Shown: piece after piece, positions 44,585 to 52,509 of the stretch | Numbering within the stretch: position 1 is the stretch's first letter | How the letters are laid out: each line of letters opens with the position of its first letter | Source: Phycisphaerales bacterium | GTDB lineage: Bacteria; Planctomycetota; Phycisphaerae; Phycisphaerales; UBA1924 | Length of the DNA: 64,000 nucleotides | Assembly: GCA_020847175.1 (NCBI GenBank) | Contig: JADLCM010000005.1 | Span: 92,841 to 156,840 of the forward strand | Direction of reading: 5' to 3' | The notes under the pieces: generated by a model | What the model saw: only the letters and a program-made list of their open reading frames with translations | The model's database searches: none | Told to the model about the DNA's origin: nothing | Position numbers and translations under genes: made by a program

Positions 44585-45462
44585 ACGGCGCGATCGCCCC
44601 TGACCTGCCCGACGGCGCGCGCATCGAGGCCGGAAGCCCCGCGGACTACGCCCGGCTCGCGCACCACCACTATCGCTCGGGCCCGCCCGCGACGATCGCG
44701 CGGGTGCTGCGTGCGACGATGGACGCCGAACTCGCGGGGGTGCTGGTGGTCTCCATGCCGGCGCGCAACGCGTCGTGGCGCGACGTTGCCTGGGCCGGCG
44801 CCTTCACGGCCTCGGACCCGCGCCAGCAACTTCGCCTGCTGAACGCGGGCGTGCGCTGCATCTCGCGCGTGGTGGTCGAGCCGCGCTTCCGGGGGCTCGG
44901 CCTGGGCGCATCGCTGGTCCGCGCCTACCTGGCGTCGGCGCTCACGCCCTGCACCGAGGCCGTCGCGACGATGGGCCCCTTCAGCGGGCTCTTCGCGCGC
45001 GCCGGCATGAGGGCGATCGCGCTCGGCCTGCCCCCCGGGGATGAGCGCCTGCTCGAAGCCCTCCGCGCCTGCGGGCTGCGCCACGACGACCTGATGACCT
45101 TCGACGGGCGCAGGCGGGTGCTCGCCCGCCCCGAACTCGTGCGCGAAGTGCGGGCCTGGGTCCGGTCGCGTTCGGCGCTGCGCGCGCGGGCCGGCGAACC
45201 GGCGCCAGACCTGGCGCTCCTCGCCGCGATGCGGATTCTGCCCCGGCGCGTGGCCTACGTGAGCGGGCCCGGGCCGGTGCGCGGGGCCCCCGAACCCCCC
45301 GCACAGGGCTCCCGAGCGCTGCGCACCTCGCCCCACGTGCCGCTCATCTTCATGCTCGCCCCCGACGAACGGCGCGCGTGCCTGCGGATGCTGGGGCGCC
45401 TGAAGCAGGACCGGCGCGCCGCCCTGCTGCGCGTGTTGAACATCCCTCACGCTCGTTCCTGA
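44581..45462 (+). CDS. GNAT-family acetyltransferase-like protein
   Basis: This 293-residue cytoplasmic protein has a GNAT fold. The motif 'SRVVVEPRFRGLGLGASLVR' (about residues 95-114) carries the R-x-x-G-x-G acetyl-CoA loop. The N-terminal part (residues ~10-95) starts with 'DYARLAHHHYRSGPPATIAR'. The C-terminal ~100 residues are a basic extension of unknown fold. ATG 44581 overlaps the ABC ATPase stop. The ABC-GNAT pairing is like COG2401, which combines both activities. What it acetylates is unknown; DNA or a phage or host protein are guesses only. Confidence 0.7.
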
Positions 45463-45508
45463 GCCCCGCACCGGCAGTCCCCCGTCTCCCCGAACCAAGG
45501 AGAGACGC

Positions 45509-46987
45509 ATGGCCGAGCTCGAAGCACCCGCAACCCCGGAGTCCCTGCGCGCCATGCTGCGCGAGCACCTGGGGCTGGAGTTCCCGCGCGGCCCGATCGT
45601 CGAAGGGCACAGCACGCCCTTCGACTACCTGTCGTTCGCCTTCTTCGGGCCCGGCCCGGATCACGTCGCGGGCCGCGCCGCGCCGGCCCGCGATGCCGTG
45701 GTCTGGGCCAACCGCGGCGGGGGCAAGACCGTTCTCGGCGCGCTCGCGACGCTCCTCGACCTCGCCTTCAAGCCCGGCATCGCGGTCCGCATCCTGGGCG
45801 GGTCGCTCGACCAGTCACGGCGCATGCACGCGCACCTCGAAGCCTTCTTCCGCGAAGAACCCTTCGCCTCCATGCTCGCCGGACGCATCACCCGCGATCG
45901 CATCACCCTCGTCAACGGCTCGTCGTGCGAGGTGCTCGCCCAGTCGCAGACCAGCGTGCGCGGCACGCGCGTGCAGGTGCTCCGCTGCGACGAGGTTGAA
46001 CTCTTCGACCCTGACGTGTGGGAGGCCGCCCAGCTCACCACCCGCTCAACCCGGTGCGCCGGGCGCTGGGTGCGCGCCGGCATCGAATGCCTCTCGACCA
46101 TGCACCTTCCCTACGGGCTCATGTTCAGGGTCGTGAAGGAGGCCCGCGAAGGCCGGCGCCGGCTCTTCCGCTGGGGCGCGCTGGACGTACTCGAACGCTG
46201 CGGCCCCTCCCTCGCCTGCCGCGACGACGAGGGCGATTGCCCGCTGCTGCCCGAATGCGCCGGACGGGCGAAGGCCATCGAGGCCCCGGGAGGGCACCTC
46301 ACCGTGCGCGACGCGATCGACCAGAAGGCGCGGGTGGGGCGGGCCACGTGGGAGAGCGAGATGCTCTGCCTGCGCCCATCGCGGCGCGACGCCGTGCTCC
46401 CCGAGTTCACGCGCGAGAACCACGTGCAGAACCCCCCCGAAAACGAGGGCGCCGGGCGAGCGCGCATCGCGGGCATGGACTTCGGCTTTCGCAGCCCGAT
46501 GGTCGCGCTGCGCGCCGAGGTCGATCCGCAGGGGGTGCTGTGGATCGTCGATGAATGGGTGCGCACCGAGACGCTCCTGCGCGAGGCGATCGCGTGGCTC
46601 AATGACCCGGCGCACGGCGGCCCTCCGGACTGGGTCGCCGTGGACCCCGCCGGCCTCCAGCGCCATGAACAGACCGGGCACTCCAACGTCTCCGAGATGC
46701 AAGCGGCGGGGCTGCGCGTCAGGGCCGTCCGTTCCGGCCTCGCCGAGGGGCTGATGAGCCTTCGCGCCCGGCTCGCCCCGGCGAGCGGCGCGCCGGCACG
46801 CCTGCGCGTGGCCCCGCGCTGCGCCCGCCTGATCGAATCTCTGGAGGGGTACCACTACCCCAAGGACGATCCGCGCTCCCTCGTGCCGGTCAAAGACGGG
46901 CACGATCACGCCGTCGATGCGCTCCGGTACCTCGTGGTCGCCCTCGATCGACGGCGCGCCGCGGGCCTCAAGCACTACGCGACGTGA
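45509..46987 (+). CDS. Phage large terminase-like packaging ATPase/nuclease
   Basis: This 492-residue protein is a large terminase, the motor that threads DNA into phage heads and cuts it. It has Walker A 'WANRGGGKTVLGA' (about 66-78) and Walker B 'VLRCDEVELF' (158-166). A C-terminal RNase H-like nuclease has D324 ('GMDFGFRSP'), D379 ('VDPAG') and D466/D470 ('HDHAVDALRY'). Between the two domains is a four-cysteine cluster C231, C237, C244, C250, possibly binding zinc or an iron-sulfur cluster. The portal and capsid genes are about 9-14 kb to its left. All key residues are present, so it is likely functional. Confidence 0.82.
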   Translation: MAELEAPATPESLRAMLREHLGLEFPRGPIVEGHSTPFDYLSFAFFGPGPDHVAGRAAPARDAVVWANRGGGKTVLGALATLLDLAFKPGIAVRILGGSLDQSRRMHAHLEAFFREEPFASMLAGRITRDRITLVNGSSCEVLAQSQTSVRGTRVQVLRCDEVELFDPDVWEAAQLTTRSTRCAGRWVRAGIECLSTMHLPYGLMFRVVKEAREGRRRLFRWGALDVLERCGPSLACRDDEGDCPLLPECAGRAKAIEAPGGHLTVRDAIDQKARVGRATWESEMLCLRPSRRDAVLPEFTRENHVQNPPENEGAGRARIAGMDFGFRSPMVALRAEVDPQGVLWIVDEWVRTETLLREAIAWLNDPAHGGPPDWVAVDPAGLQRHEQTGHSNVSEMQAAGLRVRAVRSGLAEGLMSLRARLAPASGAPARLRVAPRCARLIESLEGYHYPKDDPRSLVPVKDGHDHAVDALRYLVVALDRRRAAGLKHYAT

Positions 46988-47064
46988 GAAACAGTGCGGC
47001 GCGCCCGGAACCCGCCGACACTGCGTCGCCGGGCGCGCCCCCGAGGTTCTACGCTGACCACACT

Positions 47065-47544
47065 ATGAGCACGCGTGAAGAAGCGTACCAGGTGATCCGC
47101 AACGCCTCGGCGATCATGGACGCCACGATGACGCTGGCCTTCTCCAGCGCCTTCGAAGCGCTGGGCGACCGGATGGCGCAGGCGTTCGAGGCACTCGGCG
47201 CCGGCCTTGCCCAGGCGCTCGGAGGCGAGGCCGCCCCGCCCGCCGCCCGCACCCAGGCCGCCACGGACGTGGACGCGAAGATCCGCGAGGCTCTTGAGGG
47301 CTTTGCCATTCCCCCTGACCAGTGGCAGACGATGACCCGGCGCCTGACCGACGAGCATGTCGTCAGGATCACGACCGCGGCCCGCACACACCTCGTTGCC
47401 CTGCCGCCCCTCGGGGGCACGCTGAGCCGGGACCAACTGGTCGGCTACGTGGCGCTCGGGCTGGCCAACGACGAACGACTCGGTGCGTTCATGAAGGAGT
47501 TCATGGCGATGGGGCAGGAGGTGATGGGCGGCAACACCGATTGA
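47065..47544 (+). CDS. Hypothetical protein after the terminase
   Basis: This 159-residue cytoplasmic protein is not recognised. Its N-terminal half is helical and Ala-rich ('AFSSAFEALGDRMAQAFEAL'), possibly a coiled coil. The C-terminal half ends 'MKEFMAMGQEVMGGNTD'. ATG 47065 is used, but a GTG at 46984 that overlaps the terminase stop (GTGA) is equally open; no clear ribosome site favours either. In an excised circular element it would lie between the terminase and the portal. Confidence 0.45.
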   Translation: MSTREEAYQVIRNASAIMDATMTLAFSSAFEALGDRMAQAFEALGAGLAQALGGEAAPPAARTQAATDVDAKIREALEGFAIPPDQWQTMTRRLTDEHVVRITTAARTHLVALPPLGGTLSRDQLVGYVALGLANDERLGAFMKEFMAMGQEVMGGNTD

Positions 47545-47602
47545 TTCAGGACGCCGTCGGGTCGGCTTGAGCCGCGATTCTCGGCATGGTTACGATGACG
47601 CC

Positions 47603-49174
47603 GTGACCTCTCCCTACGACGCGTATTCCTCGCCTCTCGCCTCGCGCAACGCCAGCGCGGCGATGCTGCGGCTCTGGTCGCCCAGGCACAAGTTCAACAC
47701 CTGGCGCCGCATCTGGCTCGCCGTCGCCCAGGCGCAGCACGAGGTGACGAAGGACTGGCCGGTGGCCCGGGGCAAGCCGCCGCTGGTGACGCGCGAGCAG
47801 GTCGAGGCGCTGAGACGGGTGGTTGAGCGGAACCACGCGGATGGCTCGGTGGGAATCACCGATGACGAGATGCGGCTGGCGGAGAAGCACGAACGCTACC
47901 TGCGCCACGACGTGATGGCCCACGTGCACGCGCTGGGCGATGCCTGCCCCGAGGCCCGCGGGATCATCCACCTGGGCTGCACGAGCCAGGACGTGGTGTG
48001 CAATGCGGACCTCATCTCGATCATCAGCTCAATTGAACTGATCGCGACGAAGATTCGACGGTGCATCATCGGCCTTGGGGCATTCGCGGCGCGATGGAAG
48101 GGGCTGCCCGCGCTCGGGTTCACGCACTACCAGCCCGCGCAGCCGGTCACCGTCGGCCGCCGCGCCGCGGGGTGGGCCCACGACCTCGATGTCGCGGCGT
48201 ACCGCATTGGGGAGGATGTCGGCGGCACGTTCGTTCGCCTTCGCGGGGCGCGGGGCGCGACGGGCACGCAGGCTTCGTTTCTCGAACTGCTCGGGGGCGA
48301 TGCACCGGGCGTGGATCGGCTGGAAGCACTCATCGCGGAACGGCTCTGGCCGGGCGCGCCGTGGAATCGCGCTCTGTCGGAGCGCACACCGATCTATGGG
48401 CTCACCACCCAGACCTACCCCCGCGTCATCGACACGTTCATCCTCGCCGATCTCGCCTCGTGCGCGGCGGTGCTGCACAAGATCGCCTCCGACATCCGCC
48501 TGCTCTCCAACCGCAAGGAACTCGATGAGCCTTTCGAGGACAAGCAGATCGGCTCGTCGGCGATGCCGTACAAGCGCAACCCGATGCGCTGCGAGCGCAT
48601 CTGCGGCCTGACGCGCTTCGTGATGAACCTTGTGGGCAACGCCTACGACACCGCGGCCACGCAATGGCTGGAGCGCACGCTCGACGACAGCAGCAACCGC
48701 CGGCTCTCGCTGCCCGAGGCGTTCCTCGCCCTCGACGGGGCGCTCGACCTCATGCACAACGTCGTCTCCGGGCTGATCGTGCACGAGGCGATGGTGAAGC
48801 GGAACCTCATGGCGGAACTGCCCTTCATGGCCGCCGAGAACCTCCTGATGGCGTGCGTGAAACTCGGCGCCGACCGGCAGGAGTACCACGAACGCATCCG
48901 GGTCCACGCCCAGGCGGCGGGCATGCGCGTCAAGCAGGACGGACTGGAGAACGACCTGCTCGATCGCCTGCGGGCTGACCTGGCCTTCGCCTCACGGGCC
49001 CGGGGCGGGGCGCTGGCGGCGGAACTCGACTGGGAGGGGCTGCTCGACCCCGCCCGCTACACCGGGCGAAGCATCGAACAGACGGAACGATTCATCCGCG
49101 AAGTGATCGACCCGCTGCGGGAGCGCTACGCCGGCGCAATCTCAGCGCTCGACGGCAGCGGGCCGCGCGTCTGA
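47603..49174 (+). CDS. purB: Adenylosuccinate lyase
   Basis: This cytoplasmic enzyme of about 523 residues is in the fumarase/aspartase superfamily. It splits adenylosuccinate and SAICAR in purine synthesis. Family marks are 'ARGIIHLGCTSQDVVCNADL', 'LGFTHYQPAQPVTVGRRAAG' with the catalytic His-Tyr, and the signature 'GSSAMPYKRNPMRCERI' with the catalytic Ser in the flexible loop. The start at GTG 47603 is tentative; a TTG 36 bases upstream is also open. The protein is longer than the ~450-residue short forms, like eukaryotic-type PurB. It follows the phage island and marks a return to housekeeping genes. Confidence 0.88.
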   Translation: MTSPYDAYSSPLASRNASAAMLRLWSPRHKFNTWRRIWLAVAQAQHEVTKDWPVARGKPPLVTREQVEALRRVVERNHADGSVGITDDEMRLAEKHERYLRHDVMAHVHALGDACPEARGIIHLGCTSQDVVCNADLISIISSIELIATKIRRCIIGLGAFAARWKGLPALGFTHYQPAQPVTVGRRAAGWAHDLDVAAYRIGEDVGGTFVRLRGARGATGTQASFLELLGGDAPGVDRLEALIAERLWPGAPWNRALSERTPIYGLTTQTYPRVIDTFILADLASCAAVLHKIASDIRLLSNRKELDEPFEDKQIGSSAMPYKRNPMRCERICGLTRFVMNLVGNAYDTAATQWLERTLDDSSNRRLSLPEAFLALDGALDLMHNVVSGLIVHEAMVKRNLMAELPFMAAENLLMACVKLGADRQEYHERIRVHAQAAGMRVKQDGLENDLLDRLRADLAFASRARGGALAAELDWEGLLDPARYTGRSIEQTERFIREVIDPLRERYAGAISALDGSGPRV

Positions 49175-49216
49175 CGCCCTCCGGACGGGATGGAGTCAGG
49201 TTCCAGGAGTGTGCCC

Positions 49217-49780
49217 ATGCCCGACGGCTTCGTATTCGGCAATCATCAGTTTCTTGCGCCCGGCGAACGCGCGCCCCCCCGGCGCCCCGGGCGCGCCGCG
49301 CCGATCGCGGGCGCCCCCGCCCCCGCCTGCTTCGCGGGCATGGTGCGCCCGGCGGGCGCGGCCTCACCCGCGGCGGGCTCGCTCCTCCGCGGCGACTTCT
49401 GCGGACACGGCGAGCCGACGTACACCGTGTTTGACGTCGTGCTCGACGGGCACGATGTCGTCGACGTGTGCGTCGAGCACGATGACGAGAGTGAGGTTCG
49501 ACTTGTGCTCTGCCGCGCGGGCCCCACGCACCCGTGGCGCGTGCTCTTCGACGCCGCGTGGGTGGAGCAGGGTGAAGGGCTCATCGGCCTGGAGGCAGGG
49601 CCCGCCGGAGCGGAGCAGGTGGCGCGGATCACCTCGCACACCGAACGCGGCCACGCCGCGGTCGGCCTGGAGTATCCCCACGACGCAGGAAGCGCAGAAG
49701 AAGTGTCGTGGCTGACCATCCACGTGCGCGACCCGGGCGGCGATGAGACGTTCACCATGGTCGATGCGGCGCTGATGTGA
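49217..49780 (+). CDS. Hypothetical protein
   Basis: This 187-residue protein has no signal peptide. The first ~65 residues are rich in Pro/Ala/Gly, and the rest is beta-rich and acidic ('VFDVVLDGHDVVDVCVEHDD', 'EGLIGLEAGPAGAEQVARIT'). I cannot assign a family. AGGAGTG precedes the ATG at 49217. It is followed closely by an M14 peptidase lipoprotein gene on the same strand, but no functional tie can be shown. Confidence 0.5.
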   Translation: MPDGFVFGNHQFLAPGERAPPRRPGRAAPIAGAPAPACFAGMVRPAGAASPAAGSLLRGDFCGHGEPTYTVFDVVLDGHDVVDVCVEHDDESEVRLVLCRAGPTHPWRVLFDAAWVEQGEGLIGLEAGPAGAEQVARITSHTERGHAAVGLEYPHDAGSAEEVSWLTIHVRDPGGDETFTMVDAALM

Positions 49781-49854
49781 GGCGGGGAGACAACGCAACA
49801 GCGGGCCAGCAGGCCAAGAGGTCAAGGGTCAATGAGAGAGAAAGTGAGAATCGA

Positions 49855-50658
49855 GTGGTGACCGGGGGCGCTCGCGGCACATGGTTGTGCATCGCGGCTT
49901 GCGCCGCGGCTTCGCTCTTCGGCGGGTGTGCCGGGGGCGGCAACCCGTCCGGGCGCCCGGCGCCCGGAGTGCCGTCGCCGAGTGCCGCGGCGTGGTCCGA
50001 GATCGGACGCTCGGTTGAAGGGCGCCCGATCGAGGCTATCTCGCTCGGCGCGGGCCCGCGGCGCGTGCTCATCATCGGCGGCATTCACGGCGATGAAACC
50101 GAGGGGACGCGCCACGTCGACGCGCTGGTTGACGACCTTCGCCGCGATGCCGCCTCGGGCGAGACGGCGGAGTTCACGCTCGTGGTGATTCGCCAGGGCA
50201 ACCCCGATGGGGCCGCCCGGGGCACGCGTGAGAACGCCCGGGGCGTTGACCTCAATCGAAACTGGCCGGCGCGCAACTTCGCCCCCTCCGCCGCGAACGG
50301 CCCGGCGGCTCTCTCCGAGCCCGAGACCCGGGCGATGCACGGCGTGCTGCTCGACTTCCGGCCCGGGGTGGTGCTCGTGCTGCACGCATCGCACAACGGC
50401 CCGTTTGTCAACTTCGATGGCGATGGAGGCCGGCTCGCGGATGCGTTCGCGCAGGCCGCCGGAGCGGGCGGGGCGCGCTGGCGCGTCGTGCCCAGCATGG
50501 GGTATCCGACCCCGGGGTCGCTCGGTTCGTGGTTCGGTGTTGACGGGCGCGGGCCGATCCTCACGATCGAGTTCAGGCGGGGCGATGGGGGCGATGAGGC
50601 GCGCGAAGCGCTGTGCGCGGGTGTGCGTGGCGCGCTCCGCGACCTGCGGCGCCGCTGA
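49855..50658 (+). CDS. M14 zinc carboxypeptidase lipoprotein (MpaA-like)
   Basis: This protein of about 267 residues has a lipobox ending LFGGC (C25), so it is probably an envelope lipoprotein. It carries the M14 zinc site: H78-x-x-E81 in GGIHGDETEG, the substrate loop 'GVDLNRNWP', H177 ('VLHASHNGP') and the catalytic E239 ('ILTIEFRRG'). MpaA-type enzymes cleave murein peptides, so cell-wall peptide recycling is plausible. GTG 49855 is used because the lipobox then begins at residue ~20; a start at 49777 (GTGA overlap with the previous gene) would give a long charged leader. All catalytic residues are intact. Confidence 0.82.
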   Translation: MVTGGARGTWLCIAACAAASLFGGCAGGGNPSGRPAPGVPSPSAAAWSEIGRSVEGRPIEAISLGAGPRRVLIIGGIHGDETEGTRHVDALVDDLRRDAASGETAEFTLVVIRQGNPDGAARGTRENARGVDLNRNWPARNFAPSAANGPAALSEPETRAMHGVLLDFRPGVVLVLHASHNGPFVNFDGDGGRLADAFAQAAGAGGARWRVVPSMGYPTPGSLGSWFGVDGRGPILTIEFRRGDGGDEAREALCAGVRGALRDLRRR

Positions 50659-50694
50659 ACGCGCCGGGCCGCCGCGCACGGCATCGGCGCCGCC

Positions 50695-52149
50695 TCACGC
50701 CGGGTGCGGCTCGCCGTATCCCTCCGCGAGTGCGTCGTCGATGTAGTCGGGCCGGTCCGCCGGGCCCTCGTGGTCCGCGCCGTCGGCGTCCGATGCTTCC
50801 TCGCCCGGCGCCGGGGGCGGCACGACTTCGGGGAAGCCCGCCGCGATCGGCCCGAAGACCACCTTCACGCCGTACATCACGCCGAAGACCGCGACCCAGC
50901 CCGCGATGACCTGCACCAGGAAGAGCGGCGTGTCGCCCCGCGCCATCGCGATCATGTTGCCCAGGCATGTGCCCATGCCCGCGACGAAGAACGGGTTCCA
51001 TGCCCGCTCGCGCAGCGCGACATCGAGGAACATCACCAGGAACCCGAAGAACAGGCCGTAGTACACCACGCCGATGACGCCGGCCTCGCTCCACCCGTGC
51101 CCGATGATTCCGGGAGCGAGGGTAGCCTTGGCCTGCATCTGCTCCATGATCTCGATGCCCAGGCCCATGGGCTTGTCCGGCCAGATGGCCCGCGGAATCG
51201 GTGTGCCCAGCACGTAGACGAGGCCGACCAGCGGCTTGCGCGGGTAGACCTTCGGGTAGTTCTCGATGATGAACACGGTGTTCTGCGGCGTGTCCTGCAT
51301 GAAGACGATGTCCGCCGCCTTGTCCGTGATCTCGACGTTGCTCACGACGCTCTTGAGCTGGCCGACGCGCTCGCCGACGCTGGCGCGCTGGCCGATCTCG
51401 TGGCGCACCGCCGTGTACGCCAGCAGCAGCACGAACCCGCCCGCCGCGGGCACCGCCATCTTGCCCAGCGACTTCATCACCGGGCGATAGCGCAGCGAGC
51501 AGTACCACCACATGAACGGGATGGCGAGCATGACGGCGATCCAGTTGCGCCGCCCCGCGCCGCCCGCTGTCGTGATGATGCTCGTGACGATGAACACGCC
51601 CCCCGCGCCGGCCCACGCCGCGGGGTTGAACTTGCGGGCCACGAGGTAGTAGGTCGCCAGCCCCATCGCCGCGGCGGCGAAGGCGTTGCGGAACTGGAGC
51701 GCAAGCACCTGCGTGTACGAGAAGTTGCCCCCCGTCTCGCGCACGGTGCCGCCCACCAGCAGCGCCGCCGAGCCGAGGGCGCAGAACGCGCCGATCGTGA
51801 TCCACAGCCCGGGGGTCGAGATCGGGATCTCTGCCCTCGGGAGAATCCTGGTCAGCGCCCCCGCCCGCGCCCCCACGAAATCGCCCGCGTAGTAGGCGAG
51901 CAGAAAGACCGGGATGAGAACCGCGAGAATGAGCGGCCCGTTCTCCTGCGCCGAATAGAGCAGGCCGGGGTTATCCGTGCCCTTGGCGGCGTACAGCACC
52001 GAGGCCATCAGGTAGAAGAAGAACATCCCCAGCAGAAAGAAGTTGCGCAGGCTCAGGAAGTCACGCCGGCGCGTGACGAGGTCCTTGATCGGGCCCGCAG
52101 CCACGAACAGGATGCACACCAGCGACGAAAGGATGAGAACCTGTCCCAT
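50695..52149 (-). CDS. Multi-pass membrane protein, Wzy-like oligosaccharide polymerase
   Basis: This protein of about 484 residues has roughly 10-12 hydrophobic segments ('QVLILSSLVCILFVAAGPIK', 'LILAVLIPVFLLAYYAGDFV', 'VIGVVYYGLFFGFLVMFLDV') and a large loop around 'PRKPLVGLVYVLGTPIPRAI' and 'WPDKP'. That periplasmic loop pattern is typical of O-antigen/oligosaccharide repeat-unit polymerases, which join lipid-linked sugar units. Sequence by eye does not prove the function. An acidic soluble tail ends the protein. The start at 52149 is tentative; GTG at 52212 would add 21 residues. It is not clustered with the glycosyltransferases at 17.8-22.2 kb. Confidence 0.6.
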   Translation of the reverse strand: MGQVLILSSLVCILFVAAGPIKDLVTRRRDFLSLRNFFLLGMFFFYLMASVLYAAKGTDNPGLLYSAQENGPLILAVLIPVFLLAYYAGDFVGARAGALTRILPRAEIPISTPGLWITIGAFCALGSAALLVGGTVRETGGNFSYTQVLALQFRNAFAAAAMGLATYYLVARKFNPAAWAGAGGVFIVTSIITTAGGAGRRNWIAVMLAIPFMWWYCSLRYRPVMKSLGKMAVPAAGGFVLLLAYTAVRHEIGQRASVGERVGQLKSVVSNVEITDKAADIVFMQDTPQNTVFIIENYPKVYPRKPLVGLVYVLGTPIPRAIWPDKPMGLGIEIMEQMQAKATLAPGIIGHGWSEAGVIGVVYYGLFFGFLVMFLDVALRERAWNPFFVAGMGTCLGNMIAMARGDTPLFLVQVIAGWVAVFGVMYGVKVVFGPIAAGFPEVVPPPAPGEEASDADGADHEGPADRPDYIDDALAEGYGEPHPA

Positions 52150-52509
52150 GAGCGATTCCGCACACTCCCGCAATACGCCCGGAGGCTTGGCCCCCGGCGC
52201 TCCGACACCCACAACTATCGGTCCGTCTCGCTCCCCCGCCCACTGAACCCCGCGGAACCGGGGGTTCCACGGTCGAGATACGCCCGAGGGGCGGAGGAGT
52301 TCAGCGGCAGCCGATCACCCGGCCTTGATTCTGGAGAAGCGGGACCCGAAGGTGAAACCGGACCGAAACCGCGCTGGTATTGATCCTGACGGCCAGGACG
52401 CGATCCGGGGGGATTGGGTCACTCCGCCGGCGGCACGGACCACCCTTTATTGGGGGCCCGCATCGGGCGCGTTCCCCCCACGCATCCCGGTGCGGGTTCT
52501 TTTGTTGCG
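52150..52509. other. Intergenic region with an isolated hairpin
   Basis: There is no supported gene. It separates the start of the membrane protein gene and the end of the dockerin gene, both minus strand. Its main feature is the hairpin at 52457-52503. I see nothing else that looks functional. Confidence 0.4.
52457..52503 (+). terminator. Hairpin terminator without an obvious plus-strand gene
   Basis: CCCGCATCGGG (52457-52467) pairs with CCCGGTGCGGG (52486-52496, one G-T wobble) around an 18-nt loop, followed by TTCTTTT. The T-run is on the plus strand, but the nearest plus gene ends at 50658. On the minus strand the hairpin would follow the dockerin stop at 52510 without a T-run. It may be a bidirectional stop or end an unannotated transcript. 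Confidence 0.45.

Noticed and set aside
50704..52383. Plus-strand open frame of about 559 codons
   Set aside because: It is antisense to the multi-pass membrane protein; the translation is dominated by Arg and His, as in shadow frames.
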